A DNA stretch of 63,860 bases from Cryptococcus deneoformans JEC21. Lineage: Eukaryota > Basidiomycota > Tremellomycetes > Tremellales > Cryptococcaceae. The notes under the pieces are model-generated. The model did no database searches. It had not been told where the DNA came from and saw only the letters and a program-made list of their open reading frames with translations. Numbering within the stretch: the stretch's first letter is position 1; each line of letters begins with the position of its first letter. Shown here in pieces: positions 12,169-23,511 of the stretch. The stretch is taken from the NCBI RefSeq assembly GCF_000091045.1, contig NC_006670.1:1237501-1301360 (forward strand), read 5' to 3'. Both the position numbers and the translations under genes were made by a program.

Positions 12169-14379
12169 TCATTCAACCCCGGTTTTTCTCCAACTTGGCA
12201 AGTCACGTATTTTCCTCCACCGGTCTGAATTCGATAGAGTGCTACCACTAGACGGGACTGACATTGCTGAAGCAGATTTCTCTCTTGTCCGCGTACCGGA
12301 CTGGGAGGTTATCGCAGCCGATTCTGGCAATGGAAGATTTGTTTGCACTTCCTCAAACCAATCAAATTGTTCTAGACCTTTGTCAGAATGACGCTTTGAG
12401 AGAGGTGGACCTTATTTAGAGAGTAAACTTACCATTAAGTTCTAAGCCGTTAGCTATGAACAGTTTTTCGAGCTCTGTGAGCTGCCGAGGAGCGATTGTA
12501 TGCGTTTCTGCGTTATTTGTTTAGTCAGCTGATACACGCAAGTCCTCCTTATCAACTTACCAGAGACTGTCGCTGCATCTATCTGTGTTGTCACTTTGGG
12601 AAGGCGTAAGTCTTGCATCATCAACCTTAAAGGAGAAACATACCCGCGTCGAGCTGTCGTGATGCTTCACCGTCACTGCCAACGCCAATGCTTTCGTTCG
12701 CCATCCTGGAAACATGCCATTCCTCAACATCCCTTTCCCATTTTTTAGCCTCCTCTCTGTCCCTTTGAACGGATGTCGCCCAAGCTTTGTGTTCGTTTTT
12801 GGTAGTGGCTGGCGGTTTACTGTGTTCTGTCTGAAGTGCTCTGAGGGTGAAGTAATTGGACGCCGCGCGAGACGTAAGGGCATTGTGTGCCTCCAAGCCT
12901 TCTGAAGCAACAGTGGAATCGTTCAGCGGTGTGGCCATCTCTTCCCACTTAGCCTTAGATCGCTCAACAATCTCTTCCATTGCCGATGAAATAGCAGCAC
13001 TGTACTTAGCTTGTTGAGACGATACCATTTTATTTCGGGGCTGTCCGGAGGGTAATGTGTCCGCATACGAGTTGATGTCTTGCTGTAGCTCCGAAAGACA
13101 GTTGAAAGCCACTTGAGGCATAGGCTTGAGTGCGGATAGATCGGGCGTATAATCAACCTTGGAGGGAATATAAGGAATCATACGCTCAAGCAAATAGTCA
13201 TGAAGACTAGGCTCATCTGCTGTAGCATTTTCTTGAGTGAAAGGAGTACTGCTTGACATTCCGAACCATGAATTGGCCACTTATATTCAGACAAAAAGTC
13301 AGTCCACTGATCCGATTGCAAAGATCACTAACGAAGAGATTCTCACCATTCTGTCGAGATACTCTGGGGGTAGTTACTTCATTCCATTTGAAATTCCGGC
13401 CGTCTGAACATTCTTCCCAATCTTTGTTGATAGTATTCACCATCTTGGCGACTTCATCACGTTTTGCCTTCGTATAGCTCTCTAATTCCTTCAAGCGGGT
13501 TAATGAGAAACGCAGGACTGACGGCCCATAAGTGGGGTCGTCGAGGTCTCCCTTCGTCAATGCATCCATATGACATTTTCTTATCGGCCCTTCCTGCCTT
13601 TCTGTTGTCTCAGTGAAAAACCTGTCAGCCTTCTGCTGTATGTCAATGAGTAGCTCGGGGTCAATATCCCAAGCCGAGGACTGCAAGTTGCTGACAGCGA
13701 ATCGCAATTCGGACAGCGCTTTCGTCCAAGGCCTGCTTCTGTTTTTGTTTTTGCCGGTCAGCGGCTTAGAAGCACCACTGCGCAGGCTGCAAAGATCATC
13801 GTATATTTTAGTCGCTATATCGGGTAGCATTTGATTGGTTGTCAAGTGCGATTGGACAGCACTATATGACCGGCGAAGAATGTCGAGTTGTGTGCAAGCG
13901 GCATCGTTCCATATCATTTTTTTGTGATTCTTCAACTCTTCCAGATGGGTGCTCATGTCTTGAAGCAACACTTGCAATCTATCCGTACCACTGCCTTCCA
14001 GCAGGATCTGGACATGCTCTCTTTCACGACGAAGCAGCGCAGCCTCCTCTTGAAGGACTCTGGAGTACTCTGAAATTCGGGAAGGGTCCCAATTTCGGTA
14101 GTCTGTCGTCGTCGACTCTGGTTCTCCTCGCTTATAGCCCAGGGTATGGATAACGGATTCACTGTCCATAAACGTGAGTGTTTTGAGTTTCTCGATGAAT
14201 GAAGGAATGCTGACCCTGGCTTGCGAAGCGATCGATAGAATTTTTTGAAGATGGTGGTCTCGAAGATAGTACGCTGCACACCGTCCGGGTAGATCACCTA
14301 GAATGAACTCGAGTGAGGCGAGTTTCAAAGCCCTCGTTTGGGCCTCTGTTGCAACCGATCGGGTTGAAGGATTCGACAT
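12169..14379 (-). CDS. Hypothetical coiled-coil protein
   Basis: Exons 14379-13347, 13279-12644, 12611-12561, 12507-12433 and 12377-12169 splice cleanly in frame to 667 aa. I do not recognise the family. The N-terminal half is helical with a probable coiled coil (ISEYSRVLQEEAALLRRERE; LQDMSTHLEELKNHKKM). The middle is again helix-rich (KELESYTKAKRDEVAKMVN). The C-terminus is charged and serine-rich. There is no signal peptide, membrane span or enzymatic motif. The architecture would fit a cytoskeletal or kinetochore-type structural component, but that is only a guess. The last intron (12432-12378), with a CTGAC branch point, supports the extended C-terminus. Confidence 0.7.
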
Positions 14380-15795
14380 GGTAATGGGATGCTTGTTCGT
14401 GATATAAAAGTGTGATTATCATCAGGTGAAGATTGGTCGTCGGAGGCTATTTATATACTAGGGTCAGAGCAGTCTTCGCCATGACAAGCGAACATGGGTT
14501 CAATTTGCCTACCGCATAAGTTGGAAGAAAGGATGCGTTTTCATGTGGTGAAACACCAACAAGGAAAGCAGGGGCAGAGAAGTCATTGGTATATGCCTTC
14601 TTCTCCGCTACGAGCGAGAAAAAGAGGGAGCCATGGAGAAGAAGGGAGAGAGCTCTGAAGCTCCGAAGAAGAGTTAGTTCTCCATTATTACGTTACGATA
14701 TCGGTTACATAGATGAACGCTCAACGGTAAGTTTAAATGTAAGGCTTGATGGAGGTTAGGTGAATGGAGCTGAATGGGTCGGAGTGAGAATATTGTAGCA
14801 TGGTATGTCGGACCTTCATAAACGTCGTCCTCCTTGCATTGTAATAAAAAAGAGAGTGCTGACGACAAAATCTTCTACTTCGCGAGCTGCAAATCTACCT
14901 TGGAGTGGTTCGGAGTCCGGATGAGGGACTGCGAAAGGCAGAAAGATGCCGTTGGATGGCTGGTTAGTCAACGAAGATTGCGTGGCTTAAATGGTATTGT
15001 CAAGGAAATAAGATTGAAAAACTAAAAAGAATGACTAGGTCGCTGAAAGAAAGCCGCCGCATCATCCAGCAGCGCCCACTACGTACTTGGCCGCGACCAC
15101 CATTGATCATATGTCAACAATCAATCATATTGGCGAATGGAAATTGAGTCGTTACTTGGCTACTATGCTCAAAGATAGTATGCCATCCATACTCTGCAAA
15201 AGTAGCTATTGGACACTTGCTCAAATGCTGATGGTACGCATATGGTTGTCTGCTGTTGTACATCAATATCGCGTTAAACAAAACCCTATGTAACAAAGAA
15301 GATGCTATGTACATAGTTACACACGTTACGAAATAATCAAGCGGATGATATGATGATGCAGCAAAGTAAAGCGAAAAGGCGAAAAGGGCAGGTAAAAGAT
15401 AGCCGAAAAGAAGGTAAAAAAAGGAATGCGACTATATACAAAGAGATCAGAGCCCGAGGTGATATGCTGGGTAATTCGCGAAATACGAGAATAGGGGATC
15501 GAGAAAGATGAGCATGGATATTATACATTTTTGTGGTCGAAATGGGTCTGTTATAGTGTGACAACGCGAAACGAATCGAGAGCAACATGTAGTGTTTGAG
15601 ATAGAGGAAGAATGGGAAATTCGCACAGATAGGGGCGAGGAATGGAGATGTAAGGCGGGCTATTCGGACCAGGAAATTGGGTCGAGGGAAGTTGGAATAA
15701 AAGGTGGGAGCCATGTACGGATTTGAAGACATTTCGCCGATGAGTTGAAGCTAGCTTGTGAGATGCTCGACTACCGGCGAGACGACCAGTTTTAT
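14380..15795. other. Long intergenic region (1.4 kb)
   Basis: It holds the 5' region of the coiled-coil gene and the 3' region of the LisH regulator gene. The sequence is of ordinary composition with many stops in all frames. I see no gene, RNA or repeat in it. Confidence 0.45.
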
Positions 15796-18700
15796 CTAGC
15801 TAGAGCTATCGATAGCCTGCCAGTCCTCTTGATTCTCTCCTACGCTAGGGAAAGCGAATCCCTAAGGAACAGTGGTTAGCAGTTCCATACATGCTATTTA
15901 CTGGATTGAGACGCACATCAAAGTTGAAGACCTCGTTATCAAACCCGCCTCCGTCTCCGTCGTTGAAATCGAGCATCTTGAAAAGCTCGTTTGAGTCATC
16001 GAACTCGAATGGCGCTTCAAAACTTGTGTTTTGACTTTGAGGTGCTTGCGTTTGCATCTGGGCTGGTACTTGTGCTGGTGGCGGAGGGGGGGCAGGTTGT
16101 GATTCAGGGTGAATGTGTTCGATCTCCGTTAAGGGTGCAGGGGTCGGTTGCTCCTGGCTAGGGGTCTGTGCAGGAAGAGGATACACAGTACTCTGCGTCG
16201 AACCAGGAGTCTGTGCAACTTGTCCCGACGGGGTTTGTGCCGGTTCCTCCCCTTCCGTCCGTAAAGCATCTCCAGTGGGCTGATTCGCATAGGCATTTTT
16301 AGCTGCCTTCGTCTATAATTTGTAAGGTTAGCTATGACAGCCATCGATCGTGATTTTCTCTCCACATGAATTATCTCACCTTTGCCTTGCCCTTGACTGG
16401 TTTTTCCGCGGTCGTCGTCGCGGATTTCAACGGACGCTTGCCTGCACTAGGGGTTTTGCGTTTGCTTGTGGCTGAGGCGGCGCCAGATTGAGGTGCATCA
16501 AGGTCCGAAGCACCCCCAACTTCGGTATCAATGGTGATTCGAGCTGGCTTCTTTTTACCCTTTGCGCTTGCAGGTGTTGGTGCACGATCGACGGTGTTGC
16601 CATTAACGTTGGAGTTCCCATCTACATCATGACCAACGGCCGGTGATTGACCATTACCCATCGGTGAAGTTCCCAACTGGACAGGAGACACGCCTATTGT
16701 GAAGTTGGCCGGTGAGTTGGCTACGCTGGTACGCTCCACTTGTTGGCGAGCATAGGCGGCCTGAGTGGCCGCATATACTCTTTGGGCCTCAGCCAGATTA
16801 TGTTGTCGGGTGGGATCTTGAGATGTTTGGGATGCAGGAGACTTGATAACGACATTAATCATGTTGGAAATGGGATGACTCTTGTCAAAGCACTCACTTG
16901 TGAGATTTCGTTCATGTGGCCCTGTTGAGGGGTCATTTGCGCTGAAACACTCCTGGCAAGTTCCACAGCTTGCCGTCTTTGGTCTTCGGGTGCTGGTCAC
17001 GGGGTGTTCAGTCATCATCCTCTGGACATCAGGTTATCAACTTACTCGGTGCACCGACTTTGGGAAACTTGCCACCCATTTGGCCATCTTCACCTTCTCG
17101 CTTCCTCTTCTGCAACGGGGATTCGAATTGCATTCTCTGCTGCTGAGTCTGGTGATGCATACCGGGGGTCTGCGAGGCTATATGACCATTGGATATCGCA
17201 AACATTTGACTTTGCTGATGTTGCTGTTGCTGCTGTTGTCGTTGTTGTTGTTGAATTTGATTTTGCTGAGTCATGTATTGTTGTTGCTGTATCAATCTAT
17301 GCACCTCATCTTGGGTAAGCGTATGCGGCTGGTTATTAATCATAACTATATGTCTTTGTTCCTGGCCTTGTTGTTGTTGCTGCTGTTGATGAGGATGCTG
17401 GTTTTGTCCTTGTTGCATTGCCAACTGACGTCTCACAGATTCCTGTTGAGCGGAAATTTGGGCTTGCTGCGCCTGCTTCATTTCCTCAGCCTGCTGTAAT
17501 CTGAGCTGGGTATCGTCATGTTTGGCTTGAGGCGCTGTGCGCGTAGTCGTGGGAGGAAAGGCAACATTATTAGCGGCGTTTGCAGAGTGGGAAGATATCA
17601 AAGAGGTAGGTGGCTGGAAGAGATGGGGTTTCTGAGCCAAAAGCGTTCTAGTATCTTGGTAAAGCATCCACCACTATTCGCGATTATATCAGCACGTATC
17701 TTGTGAGAATGATACGGAACGCCGTACCGTGAACAATTCTCCCAAGTCCTTCGTTTCGTCTTTTTCTTCTCCATCTTTATCGACTCCCATTTTTTCGTCA
17801 TCTGTTTCCCTGCCAAAAATAGAATCGGAACCTTGCGGGTCATCCTTGCCTGTGGCTGACACGGACTGGCCGGCAGGCGTAGAGCTAGTCTTGACGTCCC
17901 GAGGTGACTGCATTTTGGGCGATGAGCCGCTTGGAGACCCAGGCTTCCCTTCAATATTTCTCCCCGCACGTTTCATATCTTCTTCAAATGCTTGCACGGC
18001 ATTGGAGTATCCAGCTCTTTTCAGATATGCCAGAATCTCCTTGTCAAACATTCCTTGTGGATCGTGCGACCGTTCTTCCGCACGTTTCTTCCCCTCCTTC
18101 GCTTCCTTCTCCATCTCTGCAAGTCCCAATTTCGCATCGGCAAGCATACTTTCCAGCTTGTCCGTCTTTTGTTTCCATCGTTCAAGACGGTTTTGTGAAG
18201 ACAGTATCAAAGTCTTTGACCATCGCATAGGCGGCTCAGGTGGTATTTGGGGGGGGATTTGCAGTCCATTTGCTTGAGACTGTCCAACTTGCTGAGGACG
18301 ATTTTGAGCGATATGGGAATCAGACATGGAAACTGGGATGGTAGAGGCTCTTGGGGGCAATATAGCGGGGGCGTTGCCAGTGACTGATAGTGCTGATGAA
18401 CTTGCCTGCATATGCGTAGCTTGAGGCTGCGGTGGTTGAGACTGTTGCATCCTCATATGAGGTGGCATAGGCGAAGCACTTCTTGAGATATCATGCATCG
18501 GACGTTTCATAGACGGTGGTGGAGGGACTTGTAACAGACTGGGTGTAGGAAGGCTGGCGGGAGGCGGACGAGCAGAAGGGGGCAAGGATGCACGTTGCTG
18601 GGCCTGGGCTGCCTGCTGAGCTAGAGCTTGCTGCCGTTGCAGGTGCTGTAGTTGAGCTTGCTGCTGAGGCGTCATCATCTGCTGCTGCTGCTGGACCTGT

Positions 18701-19073
18701 TGCTGTTGCTGTTGTTGGACCTGCTGCTGCTGCATCTGCTGCAAAAGTTGCTGTTGTTGCAAGTGCTGCTGCTGTTGTTGCTGATACAAGGCCTGCATCT
18801 GTTGGCCTTGGCCTACTTGCTGCTGCTGCTGCTGTTGTTGTTGCTGTCGAGGGTCGTTCTGCCATGCCTGATTGATCTGTACCTGCCTATTTTGAGCGTC
18901 TAGCCAGACCACCCCCCCTTGAGGTGTCAAGACCTGCCTGATTCCCTGTGCCTGGAGACTCTGCACCATTTGGGGATGCTGCATCATATGCCTAGGCGCC
19001 TGTTGTGCGGCAACACCAAGGGACCGTTGAGCTGCTGTCTTCACTTCTCGCCCTTGCTGCGGCTGCTGCTGCT

Positions 19074-19131
<58 letters not shown>

Positions 19132-19429
19132 TTGTTGTTGTTGTTGCTGTTGCTGCTGCTGCTGCAACCTCACTTGCTGCTCCAGGTATGCCCGATTCTC
19201 ATCCGACATGGTCTGCTGCTCAAATGGAACACGCTGGGCACCGTTAACCACCATCATTTGTTGTTGAAGGGCAGGGTCTATAGGCGGGTTCATCCCTGGA
19301 TGCTGTATATGAGGCGCGGAGGGCTGGAGCGCAAGGACAATGGAGGGAAAGCACCAGAAGGTGTCAGTACATACGTGCAAATGTCTTTTCCACCGAGCTC
19401 ACCATGACCATCCTGGGACCCGACTGCAT
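15796..19429 (-). CDS. LisH-domain, polyglutamine-rich transcriptional regulator (Flo8/LUFS-like)
   Basis: This is a large, glutamine-rich nuclear protein of roughly 1,050-1,100 aa. A tiny first exon (MQSGPRMVM, from 19429) splices to PSAPHIQHPGM. A long polyglutamine run of more than 30 residues, encoded by mixed CAA and CAG codons, lies at about 19050-19165, with further Q-rich stretches to 18590. Near 18050-17950 is a LisH motif (ILAYLKRAGYSNAVQAFEED). After an acidic, serine-rich linker, an intron joins LGELFT to WWMLYQDT, which resembles the WW part of LUFS domains in Flo8, SSBP and LEUNIG proteins. Basic regions and an acidic C-terminus (FDDSNELFKMLDFNDGD) follow. This favours a transcription co-regulator; orthology to Flo8 is inferred. 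Confidence 0.7.
19049..19165 (-). repeat. CAR-trinucleotide (polyglutamine) microsatellite
   Basis: This is an uninterrupted run of CTG/TTG triplets on the plus strand, read as CAG/CAA on the coding strand. It encodes the longest polyglutamine tract of the LisH regulator. Shorter tracts occur at 18676-18785 and 18818-18847. CAA interruptions should lower slippage compared with pure CAG. Confidence 0.9.
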
Positions 19430-20516
19430 CCTGGGAAAAACGGGCAGTTGCTCACGGGTTAAGAAATGATCGATGGGGACGATTAATGGGATGCGGCGTT
19501 ATAAACGACGAGCGTCTACAGTCTAAAGGCAGGGTCAGCCTGTATGTCCAGCCGTCGACCAAAAAGGACGGGAAAAGAGGCGGGAAAAAGTAACCAAGCG
19601 GGCCACGGTACCGCAGAGCGGCAGCAGGGACAGCTCTGCGCGATTTGTCCCGTTTTTGTGCACCCATAAAGTACGCGATCGACATACCACGTTTTTACGC
19701 TCCTTCCCGGCCTGTGCGCTTCCGGTACTGGTGCTGGTGCGTAGCCGGGGCTTGTGTCTGGAAGCGGGGGAGTTTTCAGCGGCGAAAGGTTGGAAGGTGG
19801 GGTGGCAAGTCTGGATGTGCCACAGAAAGGTGAGCAGAGATGAAAGGAAGGGATGCGGCCGGAAACGGCATTTGGTGCGTGCGAGACCGCACTAGTGGAT
19901 GGGGAAAAGGACCTACTGCGAACGCAAAATGGCTGTGGCGGGGGCGTACGGGCGTCGCGGGGGGACGGGCAAGTGGCTGGCGGGGCTGGCCGGGCGGGGG
20001 GGGACGGACGAGGCTGGACGCACAAGACATGCACTACATGCACTACGAGCCCATCCACTGCGCTCGCCCGGAAGATGCCCCTCCGTACACGGGTGGCGGC
20101 TGTTGTGGCGCTGTATTGACAACCCCATATCCAGTGACGTCGGCACTTTCCACAGGCACATTTTACTTTAATCAACCCCCCGCAGCAGACGAACTGATTG
20201 TTCATTTCACCACAGCCCCTGCAAAGCATCCGCTGGCCTTCTCTTGCATCGTCGCCGTATCACCGCACGCTATACGATCCAAAGTATCCCGCTCTATTTC
20301 CATCTGTCATGGCAGATCACTCACATACTAAGCAATTTCTTTAACCCAGATTCCCAACAAGTGCGATAAACAAATACGACTGTACGTGCTGCGTTTGCAT
20401 CTACGACGTTTGGCTACACTACAACACCTCATTTGAAAGGCATGTCTAGAACAAGAATACAGGTACACAATATTGATGACGAGGAGAAAGAATGCGCTTC
20501 GCTTACAACTTGATGC
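19430..20516. promoter_or_regulatory. Long GC-rich upstream region of the LisH regulator gene
   Basis: This 1.09 kb region is unusually G-rich on the plus strand at 19840-20020. An open frame on the minus strand (19516-20229) is most likely a composition artefact, because its peptide is Pro/Arg/Ser-rich without a domain. The region must hold the regulator promoter and leader, and the 3' end of the DCAF4-like gene. Confidence 0.4.
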
Positions 20517-22309
20517 TCATTTGGCAAACCTCAAAAGCTGGCCCTTGACTACGACATCTAGACCTAGATCATCCCTCACACTCAACCCCGTAATCTTATC
20601 CTCAAATTCCTTCACCAACGGATTTTCCTCTTGTTGATGATATTCGTCCTCTGGCCAAGGGGTTAAGGGCGAGCCCGTTAAGAGGGAGTAGGCGCGGATA
20701 CGGTTATCAGAACCCGAGGCGAAAAGGTGGGTGCCAGAGGGAGAAAGGGCCGTGCTCTGTTCCGACAATGAGTTGGGAGTAAAAGAGGGAACGGGGAAAA
20801 GAGGGTGGAGACATACAACTTGAGTTTGATAGTTGTTGATATGACCCTGGAAAGTGTGCAACGGCTTATCACTAAATCTCACATCGTACAGGAGCAACTG
20901 TTACATGAACGGTCAGGATCAACTTCTGAGCTTTAATCCACCCCTGCCGTCAAAAGGTGACAGAAAAAAAGAATGGCAAAACTCACTTCATCCCCCATCC
21001 CACTGACGACTAATCCCCAAGGAACAGCCCCGTCCTGTACCCTTTTCACATTTACGACCGCCTTCCTCCCTCTTGTTCCCCCGACGACCACAGGACTCTT
21101 CGGCTTTACTCTGAGATCTTCACAAGTGACCAAGCCAGACCGCTGGCCCGTGAATACGAGATCGCGAGAGTACTGATGGACTGCGAGGGCATCAGACGGC
21201 AAACGACGGTTTGAAGTGGTGAAAGAGGATGTGTAGTTGATCGTCGTTAGGGACTTGTGGCCGCCTATTGTTTCCTTTTAGCGATGGGAAAAGGCAATAT
21301 GGTAAAAAACGAAGCCTAGAAACATACCGATAGTACACCGATCATCGAATGAAGATACTTCATACATATCGCCTCCATTGAGATTGAGTTCAGAGTGGCT
21401 CATAAAGATATGCTCCAGCATTTGAGGATCTCTCTTGAACAGGTGGACATGCGGATCTGCACCACCTGAAACGGCTCTTGAGCGAAAAGAGTGAGCAACA
21501 GCCGAATTCGGTGAGAATCGGAAAGGAGCTCACATTAAAGTCATTCGCATGATATCGAAATGTACTCCCATGAGCTGATACAATTGAGATTAGCACCGAC
21601 TCATTACAGTGGCTGACGCAGAACGCACCACTTGAGGACAGATATAAAGGACCACAGTTTCTCCCTCTGGGCCATGCATGACCAATTTCCCATGATCCGT
21701 TGTTGCTAAATATGCTTCTTCTCCAAAAGACTTTTTTTTGTTTTGATTCATCAGCACACGAGCTCAATCCTATGAATAAAAACTTGCTTTGTAAGATGTG
21801 ATTGTCTCTCCATGACAACCACAGGAATGATGCTCTGCATCTAATTGCAGCTTACTTAGTATGGCTTCTTCTCCTCTACATCTCCAACGTTAGGAACGAC
21901 AGCTTTCATAAAAATGAAAGTAAAAAGGTCAAATGACAGCGCTGGGACCTCACCTTTCGCTTCGCTTTCCCATCCCTACTCCCATCCTCCCCCTACCTTT
22001 GACCAATTTTCTCCCAGGACCAGATACTAAACTTTCATGAATATCCGGTTTCTGACGTTTCCTTTGCGGTTGACAGTCTAAAATCCCCAATATCATCTCC
22101 GGACGGCCTTTTCTGGAGAGCGAAGCAGAGGCATAGAGACTTGGTGTGGGCTGGTCATTTTGTAGTGGACCCTTGGGGGTCGGGAAGTATCTGTTTTTGA
22201 GAGGGTCGTAGGTCATGCCTGGAAGGTTTCCCAGAGGGCCTGACATGGTGTCGGGAGGTGTAGAACTGGCAGAACGGGTGATTTGCTGGAAAGTGGTTAT
22301 GGGTCCCAT
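20517..22309 (-). CDS. WD40-repeat protein, DCAF4/WDR21-like CUL4-DDB1 substrate receptor
   Basis: The start is at 22309. The N-terminal region includes MTYDPLKNRYFPTPKG, which resembles the conserved lead-in of DCAF4 proteins. Several short exons follow, with WD40-like blades: YLATTDHGKLVMHGPEG, GGADPHVHLFKRDPQM, RDLVFTGQRSGLVTCEDLR, LLLYDVRFSDKPLHTFQGHI, and a last blade HLFASGSDNRIRAYSL with a typical SGSDN turn. The final exon ends GQLLRFAK at 20517. Known DCAF4 proteins recruit substrates to the CUL4-DDB1 ubiquitin ligase; this role is inferred. Splice sites between 21960 and 21700 were not resolved exactly. Confidence 0.65.
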
Positions 22310-22550
22310 TGTCGATTAATAATTCACCTGCTGCAGCGAGTAGTGGCGGAGGGGATCGTCGCGTGGAGGAAGCCGGTGGAGGCCACTTTTTTGTGGTGGT
22401 GCCCTGCTTCAAGAGACCACGCGGGACCCACGTGGCCTTCTCTTTTTTCTTTATTTTCTGCCTGCATACTTTTGCGTCTTCTGCGTTTATCGTCTTTCCG
22501 ATCCGAGTCCAGTCTCCCCCGCCTCCTCCCTCCCTTCGCCCGCCAGAAAC

Positions 22551-23124
22551 ATGTCGCAGCCTTCCCAGCAGGCGCTCCTCGCCGCCCTCGCCGCCCAGTC
22601 GTCACGCCCGCGACCGGCCACCGTCCCGTACGCTGCGCTCGGACCCTCCCAGCTCAAGTCGGAGGCTACGAGCGGCAACTCGCGCAAGCTGCACTGTCCG
22701 AGGGATGGCTGTGGGAGCGTCCTTCTCCAGCCCGGCGTAGGCGTGTGGGCGGACTTGCAGGCCTCCGTGGTATGTAGCTCCCCGCGAGACAGTCGCCCGG
22801 CAAATGCACACGTCACTGATACTGGGGACGTTGCAGCTCCCCGATGACCCGTCGTCTCCCTTCCCGGCGCCTGCAGCTCCCCATGCAGTGTGGCACGTAG
22901 CATCCGGCCCCTTTGCATTTGACAATATCGGATTCAGCCGGCCAGACGCCTCGACTACTTTGCCTCCTCACACACCGTCCGGCTCTGCACAGGGGGCGGA
23001 CAAAGGCAAGGTCAAGTGGTTGATCTGTGCAGATTGTGATCTTGGGCCGTTGGGATGGACTTATGAGGGTGAACGAGATGCATGGCTGGCTGTCGAGAGG
23101 GTCAGCTATGGGGAGAGCAAGTGA
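22551..23124 (+). CDS. Mss4/Dss4-type Rab guanine nucleotide exchange chaperone (RABIF family)
   Basis: This is a small zinc-binding protein that stabilises nucleotide-free Rab GTPases in exocytic traffic. Exons 22551-22769 and 22837-23124 give 168 aa. Zinc ligands are in LHCPRDGCGSVLL and ICADCDLGP, the two CxxC-type pairs of the Mss4 fold. The core family motif FAFDNIGFS and the C-terminal KWLICADCDLGPLGW are present. The insertion rich in S, P and T between them is longer than in mammals. It is divergent from the DCAF4-like gene, with a 240 bp shared upstream region. Confidence 0.87.
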
Positions 23125-23511
23125 ATGGGTTTAACAGATTCAAGGTGACGACGGACATTAATTAGGATGTTATGGCTAGAGTGTTGTACGGTACATGTAT
23201 ATTATATGTATGGCTCAGTAGATCCTTGCGCTTTAACTGCCAGTCCATGCTCTTTGTCATAACACTCACACAGTGCCCCTGTCGTCGTTGTTGCTGGACC
23301 CGTTCTTGCCGCCGTCACCACTGCTTTCATCATCATCATCTCGTCGCATCATCTGCCACATCACGACTTTCAACTTGCGGACTGATCGATTATTTGACGT
23401 GACGAAGAGCGCAACCGCGACCCTCTCTCTCCTTCTTTGTCCAGTTGTATATCGTAACCTTCCCACATATAAGCTCTCCATACTAGAACCGTCAACAGCC
23501 TTCAACTCAAA
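23125..23511. other. Intergenic region
   Basis: It holds the 3' end of the Mss4 gene and the promoter of the next plus-strand gene. A CAT-rich stretch (TCATCATCATCATC) lies near 23327-23340. Nothing else was recognised. Confidence 0.4.

Noticed and set aside
18588..19247. Leucine- and alanine-rich plus-strand frames
   Set aside because: They are the complement of polyglutamine codons, read as polyleucine or polyalanine, and are not genes.
19516..20229. A 237-codon open frame on the minus strand
   Set aside because: It lies in a GC-rich leader, encodes a Pro/Arg/Ser-rich peptide without a domain or clear start context, and long open frames are expected in such composition.
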